From assembly GCF_964340395.1 (NCBI RefSeq), contig NC_135556.1, forward strand, positions 11,858,910 through 11,922,909: a stretch of DNA of 64,000 nt, given 5' to 3'. Both the position numbers and the translations under genes were made by a program. Origin of the DNA: Glandiceps talaboti. Its lineage: Eukaryota > Hemichordata > Enteropneusta > Spengelidae. The notes under the pieces are model-generated. The model worked only from the letters and a program-made list of their open reading frames with translations, ran no database searches and had not been told where the DNA came from. This document shows, one piece after another, positions 1 through 11,573 of the stretch. Every line of letters starts with the position of its first letter. Position 1 is the first letter of the stretch.

Positions 1-639
1 CCATAGTATTTGGCGCTGTTAATAAGATATTTGTAGAACCAGATGTTAAGACTGGTGACACTTTTTCTATAATAAATTGGATAGTCCCATTGTAAAAAAA
101 ATACTACTTCAGACTTCAGCTCATCAAGACACTAACCTTATCATTGGATACCCTCTTCCAGTGATCAAATCTGTCCACATCTTCATAGCAGTAGGATTCA
201 GGTACTAAAATCAAAATAATACCCATTAGTGAAACTATTATCCCGGTCTAGACGATAATTGACGATTGTTACTTTGAATCTAAGCTGTAAAATGAAGACT
301 ATTTTCAGCATAGTTTATGAGATACAATTAATAAGAAGACGTTAGACGATAAAGTAACCATGGAAGGAATCCACATTTACGAGTGTAACTAGATATAGGT
401 TGCTTGTGAATACACGTTTAAATGTGCAGTATTTCATTGACATTTAAGCTAAGAGTAATTCAAAAGACAAAAAGACACTTGTATCAAACTAGAGTAATTC
501 AATAGAATTTACACCTTCATTAAATTGCAATATAAGTGACCAAAAATTATTCCATAATGCTCCCAGTTCCTTAAATAGCCGAGGTGTCCATGCTAAACTG
601 TGAATTCTTTATCATGTAAATTGTAGACCAAAGGCATTC
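1..639. other. no gene seen
   Basis: AT-rich DNA with no open frame of note on either strand and no recognisable repeat. It may be 3' flank of the fibrinogen-related gene on the minus strand. Confidence 0.5.
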
Positions 640-1665
640 ACACCTAAAGAGATTTTAGAACCATATATGTAAACTGAATACTTTCCGTAGGGCAAAACGC
701 AAGGCCTTCGATTAGATCTTACACGCTTTATCAGAACGAAATTCTGAGGTGCCATACATGGTAATGTATACCCCTTTAATAATTTTAGAGATTAATTAAT
801 TATGGGGATGACTTAATAAAAATAAAGAGTATATCAAGAAGCTTTCATGGAACAAATGCTCTTTTTTACTGATGTACAGCACAAACTTGGTTGACATTTG
901 AAGCCCGTATTCTTAGATATACTATGGCGTATTTACAAATATGATTAATTATGCAAGAGGACTTATTGAAGTTAAACACTACATGAACATATTGTATTGG
1001 AAGTGTGCCCTTTGTCATACCGAATTATATGAAATTTAATTTACATTATGTATACATCGTCTTATTACCAAAAATCATTAATTATGCAAATCAGTTACTA
1101 ATAGAATACACCACACCATTTGCGCTTTGTTATCAATGAATGCATATAACAAATTACATAAAATTTGAAGTTTAAGTTTATATGAAATTATGAACGTGTT
1201 ATTTATTACAAAAAATATGTTAAATTTAAAGTTAAAGCTGCATCAACAGACTTTTGTAGGATAGCTTTGTTATTTTGTCATCGTTGCATCTACCTAATTA
1301 AACAATAAATGTAGCTTGTGTTGTTAAGATTTACTTAATTACCGAATAATCATAAATAATGAAAAATACATTAAACTATATCAACATGCTTTATAGGACT
1401 AAATTATGACATTTGAGTTGAAGCTTAGTAACCGAAAACCATTAATTGTGCAAATTATTTATTAAAATATAAAAGCAACTCATCATGGTTTCAGGACAAA
1501 CTGCGTTTTGTTATCATCAATATACAAAATCATATAAAAGTTGAGGATTGCAGACTAATTTCAAAAAAATATTAATTAGGTAATGGCACATTTATATTTA
1601 TGGAAGGAATATTTACTAAAAACCGAAAGACAAAGAGATAGACAGACAGACATACAGACAGACAT

Positions 1666-1720
<55 letters not shown>

Positions 1721-1740
1721 CGCACGCACAGAAACAGACA
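640..1740 (+). mobile_element. tandem-core element with (CAGA)n tail, copy 1
   Basis: A head segment around 670-730 (AAACTGAAT, TTCCGTAGGG, TTAGATC..TACAC) is followed by diverged units. Each unit contains a version of ATTAATTATGCAAAT (near 944, 1077, 1350, 1441 and 1573). The block ends in a (CAGA)n microsatellite at about 1640-1720. The same order of head, units and (CAGA)n recurs at 31930-32712, so this is a dispersed element and not a local repeat. A tandem core followed by a GTCT/AGAC microsatellite is the known layout of non-autonomous Helentron-type elements (DINE-1, pearl, CvE). The class assignment is inference, because the terminal TC..CTRR signals were not identified. Confidence 0.5.
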
Positions 1741-1933
1741 TAAATAAAACATATCCTTCCCTTACGGAACTTAAAAGTAGTAACAAGAGCCAGCTCTGGC
1801 ATATGATTTCATAAACGCTTGATCGCCAGTCTGTAGGAAAGTACATATCACCATGACGCATATTGATAACTATTTGTACTGACCATGTTACTTATTCATT
1901 AGTTTTCTGAAGCACTGTTCGAAGGTAAAGGAA

Positions 1934-2350
1934 CTAGCGAACAACACTCAGTCTCATAATATACGGTTTTGGATTATACATAGTGTTAGTCTTACTTGGT
2001 CTAAATTCTTTAGCCCAATACCAGATAATGTCAGGCACCTTCATTTCCGGGTTCATCCACGGGGTTGGATCTAAATTGTTTGGATATGGCGGTACTGGAT
2101 AGCACATGACACACGCAATAGTGCCCCACCAGTTTCCATTTGCATCGATGTCGTTTGTTGTCAAGTATAAGCCTACACTGTCATATATCCATGGTACTCT
2201 ATCCTGGACAGAGTTGATATTTGGTGTCCATTCGTCAAACTTCTTCACTAACACAGAAGGTTGGTTCGGAAGTGTTGACAAAAATGTATAATTTATGGAC
2301 ATTTCCCAAATTCCACCATACCGTCCGGGTTCGAAAGCTTCTAAACGATA
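1934..2350 (-). CDS. fibrinogen-related protein, last coding exon
   Basis: This is the terminal exon of a secreted fibrinogen-related lectin-like protein. It begins after a strong acceptor (TTCTTTGCTTTGGCAG) at 2351 in phase 0 and runs 138 codons to a stop. The protein begins YRLEAFEPGRYGGIWE and contains WTPNINSVQDRVPWIYD, then NGNWWGTIA and IIWYWAKEF. These are landmarks of the second half of the GGGW fibrinogen-like domain seen in invertebrate proteins such as coral skeletal-matrix-like proteins. The exon joins in frame to 11866-11574, which carries the first half ([15 protein letters not shown]), across an intron of about 9.2 kb. Two cysteines sit just after GTIA. The family is fairly clear; the physiological role is unknown. 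The upstream open extension to 2455 is intron. Confidence 0.75.
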   Translation of the reverse strand, partial: YRLEAFEPGRYGGIWEMSINYTFLSTLPNQPSVLVKKFDEWTPNINSVQDRVPWIYDSVGLYLTTNDIDANGNWWGTIACVMCYPVPPYPNNLDPTPWMNPEMKVPDIIWYWAKEFRPSKTNTMYNPKPYIMRLSVVR

Positions 2351-2539
2351 CTGCCAAAGCAAAGAAAATGTATATTTTAATAGTAAATAATAAGAAATAA
2401 TAGCAAAACTACAGTCAAAGCTTGTTAGGATTGAAAGAAAAGAATAGTCATACAATAACTGTGAATTTCTAAACGATGTTAGTCACATTGTCATTGGTTA
2501 TGCATTTGAAATATATGAATTAATAAACAGGTTTGCTAT

Positions 2540-2635
2540 TAAGGCCTGATAAAAAAAAATTGTTTGGTTCCGGTTACCCGACCCCACCTAGTTTGTCACG
2601 CCGACCCTTTATGTATTCGAGAAATAATAGACCAG
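2540..2635 (-). mobile_element. fragment of TIR element, copy 1
   Basis: It begins AGGCCT and continues through ATTGTTTGGTTCCGGTTACC, CACCTAGTTTGTCACGCCGAC and TTTATGTATTCGA. This matches, in reverse orientation, the ends of the elements at 22907-23284 and 37929-38205. Only one end of the element is recognisable here. Confidence 0.55.
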
Positions 2636-2699
2636 TATCATGTGGCGCCATCATGGCTAGAGTTAGGTTCCGATTGTATTGTCTAATTTTCAAGCAAGT

Positions 2700-3135
2700 T
2701 CGAACAAACAAGTTTCCAAGATGAATGCTGGAACGAGATAGTCAAATATTGTACGATGGCTACATATCATAGTGTCGCTATAGAAATGATATAATTATGA
2801 CATCGTTCTGTCTCCTATAAGACATGTCCCCAAGTCTTCGAGGTGCTTTCAAAAAAAAAGATGTAACATTAATATAAAATGAAATGTGTATACAATTGCA
2901 ATCAGGAGCAGAATACATTTCATAAAGTTCTTAAAATTATGACTAATTGTCATTATTGAATGTATACATCAAAAATCAAAACTGTAATGCCCTTTTAGAG
3001 ATGGCGAATTGTGGCATTAAATTTAATTTAAAAAAAATCAAAACTAATGCCCGTTTAAAGATGGTAGCTGGAAAAAGATTATCAAATAGTGTACGATGGC
3101 TACATACTGGTGCAATAGAAATGATATAATTATGA
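2700..3135. repeat. local duplicated segments
   Basis: A segment ending TGTACGATGGCTACATA followed by ATAGAAATGATATAATTATGAC occurs at about 2746-2802 and again at about 3090-3135. Between them a unit starting AATCAAAACT..AATGCCC..TTTA.AGATGG occurs twice in tandem at about 2975 and 3037. The copies are diverged, so this is an old local duplication. Confidence 0.5.
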
Positions 3136-4444
3136 CTAAGGGTTTATCGAATGGACTGTATTTATTCATAATAGTTACACATAAGATAATATACAATTTT
3201 CACTTCTATTCCATTTGATGCTAGGTTGAGATTCGTTGAGTTGCAACATATTCATAAAATAGATATCACGACGGTTTATCGGAATACGATAGGTTCTTGT
3301 AACTTAGGACGGTTTGCCTAAAACGTTTCGACGACGCGGTTTGTTTTTTAATTCTCAACAAACTAGTCACGCAGTTACTGTTCATTTTACTTAGTTCTAT
3401 ACAGCAAGTGTGTATGAGGGGCAGATATCATTTGCTTGTTCATGTTGTTGTCTCTGCAGTTGTCATCACTGTAATAGGAAGGTTTTTTTCGTGTTTCCCC
3501 ACGGATCTGCAGACTACATGGGCTGGACAAACACACAAAAAAGACCGACAAGGGGGACTTTCAGTGATGCACGCGCAGACCAAAACAGTTGTTTTGCCTA
3601 AAGGAATCCCTGGAAAGGAATATAATGGATTTGGCTCAATGTATTCATAAATGCTCTGATATTCAGATGCAACGCGATTTGTACGCTATCGTTTATACTT
3701 TACAATTTGCTGTAAATCATCAACACGATTTGTAACCTACGGCTAATGACATTTCCCTCAGTAAATAAGACACCATCCATTCTGTGATGAGTGTAAAACA
3801 TTTAGCATATAAATCACGTCCAAAGAGTTCATTAGGGGGTTATTGTATTGCTTCGCGCAAGTTTCCGTCAATGACAAAATTCAAAATCAAAATATCATTG
3901 CTGCCAGGCTCATACCGTTTACTGATTAAATTGAATCTTGTCTGAACCGCGGGGCCATTATAAACGTGTCGATGGCTGATTTACGCATTTGGGCATTGAT
4001 GGAGGAAAACAGATGACATTAAAGCAATATCCATATTTATGAAATAAATTGCAACATTGATTTGACTAACTTTAATTCAAGTGGTTACTTTTCTGTTTTA
4101 TTGACGAATAGCTTGAAGGAAAATATGGATTGACTAAATGGGAAATCATTGTGTTTTTTCGAGAACTTTAAAATGTATTGAATCAAATCCATTCAATATG
4201 AAGATTATTGACAAATACTGAAATTACGCATTTAACATTTAGCCAAATGACTTCAATGGGGGGGGGGGGGTTCGAAATCCCTGCATGGTTTGTTCATAAT
4301 GGAAATATATTTATAAGTGCAAACACTTAGTAAGGTATAGGGAGCCTTAACACTGGTTCTCACTTCACAACGATTGTCAGACGAGTGTTACTTGTTCCAG
4401 GGGGTACTCCAACATATATATTTCTGTTATACCGATCAGTTGAT
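3136..4444. other. no gene seen
   Basis: Two overlapping short plus-strand frames near 3408-3650 have no domain, no splice support and ordinary composition. An 11-base G run sits at about 4260. Nothing else is recognisable. Confidence 0.45.
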
Positions 4445-4453
4445 AATATATAT

Positions 4454-4536
<83 letters not shown>
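4445..4536. repeat. (TA)n microsatellite
   Basis: Almost pure TA dinucleotides with one TACATG interruption at the left end. The Tyr/Ile peptides read from it are artefacts. Confidence 0.95.
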
Positions 4537-4538
<2 letters not shown>

Positions 4539-6839
4539 CCACTTGAAACACCTGTATCGTGCTCAAATCCAAAACAACATCGCACACACATACTGACATT
4601 CCAAGGACGTGAGTGACATATATGTTTGATAACATGCCACTAGTATTGTTATGCTAAAGTAGCGTCATGTACTGAACGAGGCGAGGTGCAGTTGTTCTCA
4701 ACAATCATTCAAATCTTCAGTAATCATCCATATATGTTTAATTTAAGAAGCCACTTACATAATACATATATATTATATTTAACATGTACGACAACTAATG
4801 CACGATATGTATTGCGGATTGCAACTTTGTGAGTGATAGTTTTGAAAGTTGGTTTTGTTAACCAAAGTAGTCACCGCATTCACAGGAAACTTACCAAATT
4901 AGATAATGTGAACCGATGGTAGTGAGGCACGTACATACAAAGAAATGTCGGAATGACCAAAGACGATGGCGGAATTAATAAATGGTTTATTGTGTTTACA
5001 AAACTGCCAGCTAGAGTGATTAGTTGTGACCCTTTCTTTCATATAGGAAACCGGACATTACCATATATTCCGTTTATTTAAGTGGTGTTTATGTGAATCA
5101 AGTTATATCAAGTATCCTGTAAGTGTGTGTCGACACTATGCGCTCATCATAACCTAATATGCTATAGAAGAAACATCTAATTAATCACCTGTAAGCGATG
5201 GCCTTCAGGTCATGTTTTTAACTCAGTTATACAGCACCAACGCCATGGCTCTAAGTCATCAACAAAGTGTTTAAATGGCGAACGTGGCGTTTGATAACAT
5301 ATAACCAGATATTATGTGTATTAGTAAGTTATTTCAAACCAACCTCATGAATGTACTTACTATATAATGTGCAAAAGTACATGAATTTGTTTTAAGTAGC
5401 ACACATAAGGCTTGACTTTATTGCCGAGTATTTGTCTACATTTAAACTACACTATCATCGAATCAAATCTTCATGCAATAATTTTATATATAAAGATGTC
5501 CAATTTTCTATGATAATGTAAAGTTTTAAACATGAACGCTTTTATCAAATATGGTAAAATGATTGGGCTGTACATGTGTTCGTTGACAAGTTAGTATCAG
5601 ACGTATTCAAATGATAATAACTACACTGCATGTCAATCGGTTTTTGAACACGTTATCATCTAAGACATTCTAAAATACACCAAAGAACAGAACACTTTAT
5701 ATTTTGTAAGTCTCGTTCATCAGTTCGCCTGTGTCGCTTTCTAAAACTTTTCAGAAGTTTACTTTGCGCGTTTAGGATATATTACCCTTTTAGTGAACTT
5801 ATTCCTCAATGTGCATTGAGTGGAATTTGATGTAAATATCTATCAATCACTATTTACATTGATAAAGTAACACCGAAGACATGTTGTTTACGAAATTCTG
5901 CCTTGAAATGCGCGTAAAAGGTTTTCATCATGATTAATCAAAACCCTTTGAATATAAATATAAAACCTAGGGAGGAAGTGCTGGCGTTTGGAGTTTAGCC
6001 GACAGACATCATCTATGGATGCATTTCCTCATCTGAGAGCTTTTCTTTATGTTTGTTCATTCGTGAAAAGTAAATGACTTGATAATGCACACAAGGCGAC
6101 TTAATACAAACTTCGCATTTAGCGAAAGAATAAGGAGTAACTAGAAAGTTTTTACTAAAGAAATACAAATAAACTCGACTGATGAGAAAAACCGAGAACT
6201 ACAAACCATATAGATTGCATGCAAGTTGAACAAATGATCCTGATGAAGAAATAGCTAGAATTGCGTTTTTAGTAAATTAAGTAACTCAATGTATTGAATA
6301 GATGTATATCTGTCTGTTCACGTTTCATGAAATAACCGGCGGAAACCTTGTATGTATTCCATCACCATAACAACGATTGTTTACATCCCGTAATATATTT
6401 TACTATTTGTTCACAAATGTCTGACTCGTTACTATTGTGTATTTCTTATCCGGAAAGAGTTCGTAAGTTCACCCTAGTAGTTAGTGTAAATTGCATCTGA
6501 CCAATTCGACCACCACGTGCATTTTGCATTAACTCGGCTTGACAAGAATTTCTTCGTTTTGCAAACGAATCGATAGAATGGAAGCCAGTTACGTTGAATC
6601 ATATTGTCGCTTGGCTCGATAATCTTGCTAAACATTGTTACATTTTATTGCCTTGCTGGCTCGATAAAAATCTGATTAAATATTTTGTCAATCTTATCGT
6701 CTGGTGAGACAAAATTTGAGTAAATTTACACATTGTGAACCATTGATATGCCTTAAAAAGTATACATCATTACAATGTAAATGATTTGGTGATGATCTGA
6801 TCAGATAATGACAGTTCACGTGAAGGGAATGTAGCAATT
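4537..6839. other. intronic/intergenic DNA, no gene seen
   Basis: No convincing exon on either strand. A TATAAATATAAAA run at about 5952 precedes a more GC-rich stretch by some 30 bases and could act as a core promoter, but no following coding frame was found. This stretch lies inside the last intron of the fibrinogen-related gene. Confidence 0.45.
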
Positions 6840-7308
6840 CTGTGGCACAATATATCATATCGCATGTGATCATGGAGCATAGCCATACATATGTCGAGGA
6901 ATCCAAACGCCCACTCAACGTCCAATTCAAAGAAAACACAGAAAGGGATAAGACCACTGGCGTTAGGGACCACTGCAACAAGACCGGCCACAATGTGCCC
7001 TGGGATAACACCAAGGTTTTAGCCAGGACTGGTTAAAACGCAGAGTTAATGAAGTCATCTACATCAGACATAGGATCTAGGAGACCCATTGTGAACAGGG
7101 ATCGCGGATACCAACTACCATCAATTTATGGACATATTACTCCGCCAGTTAGAAGAGAGACAGTAGGCAGTGGTCAGAATATACGACAGAGGAGGGGGCT
7201 CAGGAGAAATTGGGGAGTCAAAGTGGGAGTGCGAGGAGGGGGCATCAAAATTCCGATGGTCTGAAAGGCGGGGCCACGAAATATTTTGCTTATTACTTTA
7301 ACCAAGTT
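6840..7308 (+). mobile_element. degraded Penelope-like GIY-YIG C-terminus
   Basis: In pieces the frames read HTYVEESKRPLNVQFKE, then TTGVRDHCNKTGHNVPWDN, KVLARDWLKRRVNEVIYIRH and IVNRDRGYQLPSIYGHI. At least one frame change (about 7030) and an in-frame stop (about 7069) interrupt it. The order matches the C-terminal module of retroelement proteins of the Penelope-like type: a GIY-YIG-like core with a GDHC..TGH motif, a KR.VKEAI.I motif and NRDRGYQLP. Downstream, GTCTGAAAGGCGG..CCACGAAA at about 7258-7280 resembles a worn CTGAAGA..GAAA hammerhead-like core often found at Penelope termini. The fragment stops where the L1/Tx1 LINE inserted at 7309, so it is the older of the two. No reverse transcriptase part was found upstream. 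Confidence 0.6.
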
Positions 7309-7324
7309 AAACCTCAGGAGTGGT
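7309..7324 (+). repeat. left target-site duplication of LINE
   Basis: AAACCTCAGGAGTGGT is identical to 11181-11196 right after the poly-A tail. The exact left edge is ambiguous by a few A residues. The implied bottom-strand nick (GTTT/AAC) is close to the TTTT/AA preference of L1-type endonucleases. Confidence 0.92.
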
Positions 7325-10300
7325 GCGGGGTTTAAGAGACTTGTCTAAGAGGAAAGTAATTTTCAAGTTTTGTCACAAGCAGAAGGCAGATGTATATTTT
7401 CTTCAAGAAACCCATAGTACAGTAGATAATGAGCGTCAATGGGCTTCAGAGTGGGGAGGTCATATTTTGTTTTCCCATGGAACCAATAATAGTTGTGGAA
7501 CAGCTATTCTCTTACGTAAAGATTTAGATTTTGAGTTAGGAAAGATAGTGAAGGACTCTTTAGGTAGATTTGTATTTGCTGAGATTTGTCATAAAAATTA
7601 TAATGCTGTACTTGCAAATTTTTATGCTCCGAACAAAGAAAATGAGCAAGTTGATTTTTTGCGCATGGTGACTTCAACCTTTCACAGTAACTTTCCACAT
7701 AGTAATTTGATAGTAGGAGGTGATATCAATGTTCCGCTTGACCCAATAATTGATAAAAGAGGTGGTTCCATTGACACTCGAAACTTGAGTAGGGCCGAAA
7801 TTCATAACCTTCTAGAGAGGTTTAAGCTTATTGATATTTATAGACATCTCAATCCAACAAGTTATAGGTTTACATGGAGGAGGGAAAATATTGCGTCACG
7901 TTTAGATTACTTTTTTATACCTGCTCAATTCCAGAAAAACGTTAAGTCTTGTGAAATTATTCCAAGTGTGAAAACGGATCACAGTGCAATTACAGTAACA
8001 TTCCAGTTTTCAGCTTCTCATAATAGGGGTCCAGGCTTCTGGAAGTTTAACTGTAGCTTGTTACAAGATATAAATTACACAGAGATGATGAGTGCTCTTA
8101 TTGTAGAAACTTTAGGAATGAATGCTGGTATGGAAAATAGTACACGCTTTGAGTATTTAAAGTATAAGATCAGGGATGCTACAGTATTATTTTCTAAGAG
8201 GAGGGCTAAAGAAAGAAAAGATAAAGAAAGGGACCTTTATTTGGAGTTACATAGATTAGAAGAGAAAATAGATGATACTTTAGATAATGAGGTTCTAAAC
8301 AAGTACGAATTTCTGAAAAAAGAACTAGAAGTGATTACTGAGGAAAATATACGTGGCTCAGCCATCAGATCAAGAGTACAATGGTATCAACAGGGTGAGA
8401 AGAGCACGAAATACTTTTTGAATTTAGAAAAAAGAAATCATTCAAAGAAAACAATTGGTGAGCTTAAAGTTGATGATCAGTTGATAACGAACGAAAAAGA
8501 AATTCTTAGTAAAATTAAAGAGTTTTATTCTGAATTGTATAGGTCAACATCACCAAATTTAGATTCTGAGGATGTGTTTGGATTCTTTAATTCTACAAAC
8601 ATTCCAAAGGCACATACAGATAAAATTAATCTTTGTGAGGGTGCCTTGACGAAAGAGGAGATTTATTCTGCCCTTAAGAAAGCCCCCCAAAACAAGTCTC
8701 CTGGTTCTGACGGCTTGCCGCCAGAATTTTATTTGTTCTTTTGGGAACAAATAGGAGATGCGTTACTGGCCTCTCTCAACTCCGGGTATAGTGGGGGAAT
8801 GCTATCAAACTCACAGAGGCAAGCTGTTATAACTTTATTACCAAAAGACAACAAAAACCTAACCCAACTTCGTAATTGGAGACCAGTATCTTTATTGAAT
8901 GCTGATTACAAACTTGCAAGTGGGTGTATTGCGAAACGGCTTGCTGATGTTCTCCCTTCCATTATTCATCATGATCAATCAGCTTTTATTCCAGGAAGAA
9001 AAATAACAGATAATATTCGTTTAATCTCTGATATAATAGAATTATGCGAAAACAAAAGTCATGCTGGAGCGGTTATGTTTATAGACTTTACCAAAGCCTT
9101 TGATTCTTTGGAGTGGAAATTTCTGTATAGGGCACTTGATCTTTTTCATTTTGGTGATTCTTTCAAAAAATGGGTGTCCATATTTTACAATAATATCCAA
9201 AGTTGTGTCTTAAATAACGGTCACTCAACTGGGTGGTTTCACCTTGAACGGGGTATAAGACAGGGCTGCCCCTTGTCCACAGCATTGTTTGTCATAGCTA
9301 TCGAGCTACTTGCTATAGCTATTAGGTCTTGCGATCGTATCAAGGGTATACAGCTTCCTAATGGTCAGACACAAGTCATTTCCGGATTTGCTGATGACAC
9401 CACATTAACTTTAAAAGATCAAAACTCTGTCGAAATTGCTCTTACCATGTTAAATAGTTTCTCTGAATTTTCGGGGCTTGAAGTAAATTTGGAGAAGACT
9501 AAATTACTTTTAGTGGGTGGATTGAAGCAAAAATGGGAGGATATGGAAGGGATTGTGCCAACCGATGAGCCAATTAGATATTTGGGTATTTTTGTGGGCC
9601 ATGATCACATCAATAATATTTACCTTAATTTCTACAGTAAAGTCAAGAAAATGTCCGATAAACTTGACATCTGGAAATCACGTGATCTGACTATTAAAGG
9701 AAAAGTTACCTTAGTGAAAACCTTTGGTGCTTCAAACTTATTGTATGTCATGAATTCTGTTTCTGTTCCTCCCAAAGATGTAACGTATGCAAGGTCTCAA
9801 CTCTTTAATTTTTTATGGAAAGGGAAAAAACACCACATTAAGAATGATACCCTAATAGGAGACCTGACTGATGGGGGGTTACGAATGGTAGACCTCGAAA
9901 TTTTAAACAAGGCATTTAAACTAGCGTGGGCCATACGAATTACTAATACATCTTCTCCATGGGGGATTATACCCCAGAGCTATTTTAATAGATTTGGAGG
10001 ACTTGAGTTATTGCTGAGGTGTAATTATGATTTCCACAAGATGACAATTGATTTTTCGCAATTTTATAAGGACATTCTCGTATTTTGGAAAGAGATAAGC
10101 AATTACAGTGCTCCGACTGATTTGCTAGAGGCTGCCTCAGAAATACTCTGGAACAATAAATATATTTTAGTAGATGGTAAATCCGTCTGCTACAAGAATT
10201 GGTTAAATGAAGGGATACAATATGTAAAAGACTTGTTAGATGAACAGGGTAAATTTCTGACGTATGAAAATTTCATAAACAAATATGGAGTTTCTACTGA

Positions 10301-11021
10301 TTTTGTTACTTACGTAGGTCTTATTCATGCTATACCTAAAAGTTGGAAAGATCTTATTCTTGATGGTAGCTATGTATCAGAAATGAATGTTAGAGAACGA
10401 ATTGCCGTCAGTGTCGGAAAAGGTAAAACAAAGGACTTCTATAAACTTTTACTGGATAAAAAATTTAGTCGCCCTATTTCGGAGGAGACATTTAACAGTA
10501 TGGACTATGTTAAAGAAAACGACAATATTATAGACTGGAAACAAGTCTGGGCTCTACCCTACAAAATTACAAATGAAGAAAAACTTCGTGTTTTCCAATT
10601 TAAGGTCCTCCATCGTATTTTGGCCACTAATGTATATCTCTTCCGAATTAGGATACGAAATAATCACGACTGTAATAGTTGTGGTCAACAAGAAACCCTT
10701 GAACACCTTTTCTGGCACTGCGAGATTGCAAATCGCTTTTGGAAAGAGCTAGAATCTCTTTTAAAAAGGAAAGTAACAAATTATTATGTTAAGTTATCTT
10801 GTAAGTCAGTGATGTTTGGCCTTCCGAGTAGTATGACAGCGCTGAACCATTTAATCCTCCTCGGCAAATATCAATTGTACACTAGCCGCTATACAAGAGT
10901 TAGACTAACTATCCATTATTTTATTCAGAAAGTTAAGGAAGTGGTGATAATTGAACAAAAAGTCATGAGTGACAAAAACTTTAAATTAAAATGGAATAGA
11001 TTTATGCCTCTAGTTTTATGA
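7320..11021 (+). CDS. LINE ORF2 (endonuclease-reverse transcriptase), 5' partial
   Basis: This is retrotransposition enzyme of the L1/Tx1 clade, which nicks target DNA and copies its own RNA onto the nick. Residues about 1-235 form an APE-type endonuclease, with QETHS near 30, a GGDINVPLD segment, RLDYFF and a KTDHSAI segment. Residues about 460-760 form the reverse transcriptase, with SPGSDGLPPEF, NWRPVSLLNADYK, FIDFTKAFDSLEW near 587, GIRQGCPLS and the catalytic FADD near 690. A C-terminal zinc-knuckle-like CNSCGQQETLEHLFWHC lies near 1118. The frame is open from just after a stop at 7308. The GTG at 7320 belongs to the target-site duplication and is not a real start; element codons begin at 7325/7326. 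No internal break was found. It lacks its own promoter and probably cannot move by itself because the N-terminus is missing. Confidence 0.9.
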   Translation: MVRGLRDLSKRKVIFKFCHKQKADVYFLQETHSTVDNERQWASEWGGHILFSHGTNNSCGTAILLRKDLDFELGKIVKDSLGRFVFAEICHKNYNAVLANFYAPNKENEQVDFLRMVTSTFHSNFPHSNLIVGGDINVPLDPIIDKRGGSIDTRNLSRAEIHNLLERFKLIDIYRHLNPTSYRFTWRRENIASRLDYFFIPAQFQKNVKSCEIIPSVKTDHSAITVTFQFSASHNRGPGFWKFNCSLLQDINYTEMMSALIVETLGMNAGMENSTRFEYLKYKIRDATVLFSKRRAKERKDKERDLYLELHRLEEKIDDTLDNEVLNKYEFLKKELEVITEENIRGSAIRSRVQWYQQGEKSTKYFLNLEKRNHSKKTIGELKVDDQLITNEKEILSKIKEFYSELYRSTSPNLDSEDVFGFFNSTNIPKAHTDKINLCEGALTKEEIYSALKKAPQNKSPGSDGLPPEFYLFFWEQIGDALLASLNSGYSGGMLSNSQRQAVITLLPKDNKNLTQLRNWRPVSLLNADYKLASGCIAKRLADVLPSIIHHDQSAFIPGRKITDNIRLISDIIELCENKSHAGAVMFIDFTKAFDSLEWKFLYRALDLFHFGDSFKKWVSIFYNNIQSCVLNNGHSTGWFHLERGIRQGCPLSTALFVIAIELLAIAIRSCDRIKGIQLPNGQTQVISGFADDTTLTLKDQNSVEIALTMLNSFSEFSGLEVNLEKTKLLLVGGLKQKWEDMEGIVPTDEPIRYLGIFVGHDHINNIYLNFYSKVKKMSDKLDIWKSRDLTIKGKVTLVKTFGASNLLYVMNSVSVPPKDVTYARSQLFNFLWKGKKHHIKNDTLIGDLTDGGLRMVDLEILNKAFKLAWAIRITNTSSPWGIIPQSYFNRFGGLELLLRCNYDFHKMTIDFSQFYKDILVFWKEISNYSAPTDLLEAASEILWNNKYILVDGKSVCYKNWLNEGIQYVKDLLDEQGKFLTYENFINKYGVSTDFVTYVGLIHAIPKSWKDLILDGSYVSEMNVRERIAVSVGKGKTKDFYKLLLDKKFSRPISEETFNSMDYVKENDNIIDWKQVWALPYKITNEEKLRVFQFKVLHRILATNVYLFRIRIRNNHDCNSCGQQETLEHLFWHCEIANRFWKELESLLKRKVTNYYVKLSCKSVMFGLPSSMTALNHLILLGKYQLYTSRYTRVRLTIHYFIQKVKEVVIIEQKVMSDKNFKLKWNRFMPLVL

Positions 11022-11180
11022 ACATGTGAACTCGCACATCTGTTGTGTTTGTCTTTTTGTCCGCCTTGTCTTTTGTCTTAGTCTTTTTTTCCTTTGTCAG
11101 TGATTGTTTTCATTGTGATGTATATTTAAATTACAAATAATAAAAAAGTATTAAAAGACAAAAAAAAAAAAAAAAAAAAA
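7325..11180 (+). mobile_element. L1/Tx1-clade LINE, 5'-truncated, young insertion
   Basis: The element holds one uninterrupted ORF2-type frame, a 3' UTR of about 140 bases and a pure A tail of about 24 bases. It is bracketed by a perfect 16-bp target-site duplication. The 5' end starts inside the conserved endonuclease N-terminus (VRGLRDLSKR), so ORF1, the 5' UTR and the ORF2 start codon were lost by truncation at reverse transcription. It lies in the last intron of the fibrinogen-related gene, in antisense to it. No stops or frameshifts across 3.7 kb, plus an intact duplication, imply a recent event and an active source copy elsewhere in the genome. Confidence 0.93.
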
Positions 11181-11196
11181 AAACCTCAGGAGTGGT
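11181..11196 (+). repeat. right target-site duplication of LINE
   Basis: Second copy of AAACCTCAGGAGTGGT immediately after the poly-A tail; it matches 7309-7324 without a mismatch. Confidence 0.92.
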
Positions 11197-11320
11197 CGTT
11201 TATCGAGTGCATTTGAAAATGTCTTGCCGCAATAAGTTTTAAAGCCTGTATTCAGTGATGAGGTGAATGACTGACATGCGAATGTGTTTGTATATGCCTT
11301 AATCTCTTTTCCCTTATCTA

Positions 11321-11525
<205 letters not shown>

Positions 11526-11573
11526 AAGAGTACAATTGACTTTTTGAATGAGACAGTGCTCGTCTCTCCTTAC

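Noticed and set aside
4262-4285. tRNA B-box-like GGTTCGAAATCC
   Set aside because: No matching A box, no cloverleaf could be drawn, and it follows a simple G run.
4360-4635. Tyr/Ile-repeat frames
   Set aside because: Translation of a (TA)n microsatellite; the same holds at 18189-18476, 23842-24024 and 38222-38546.
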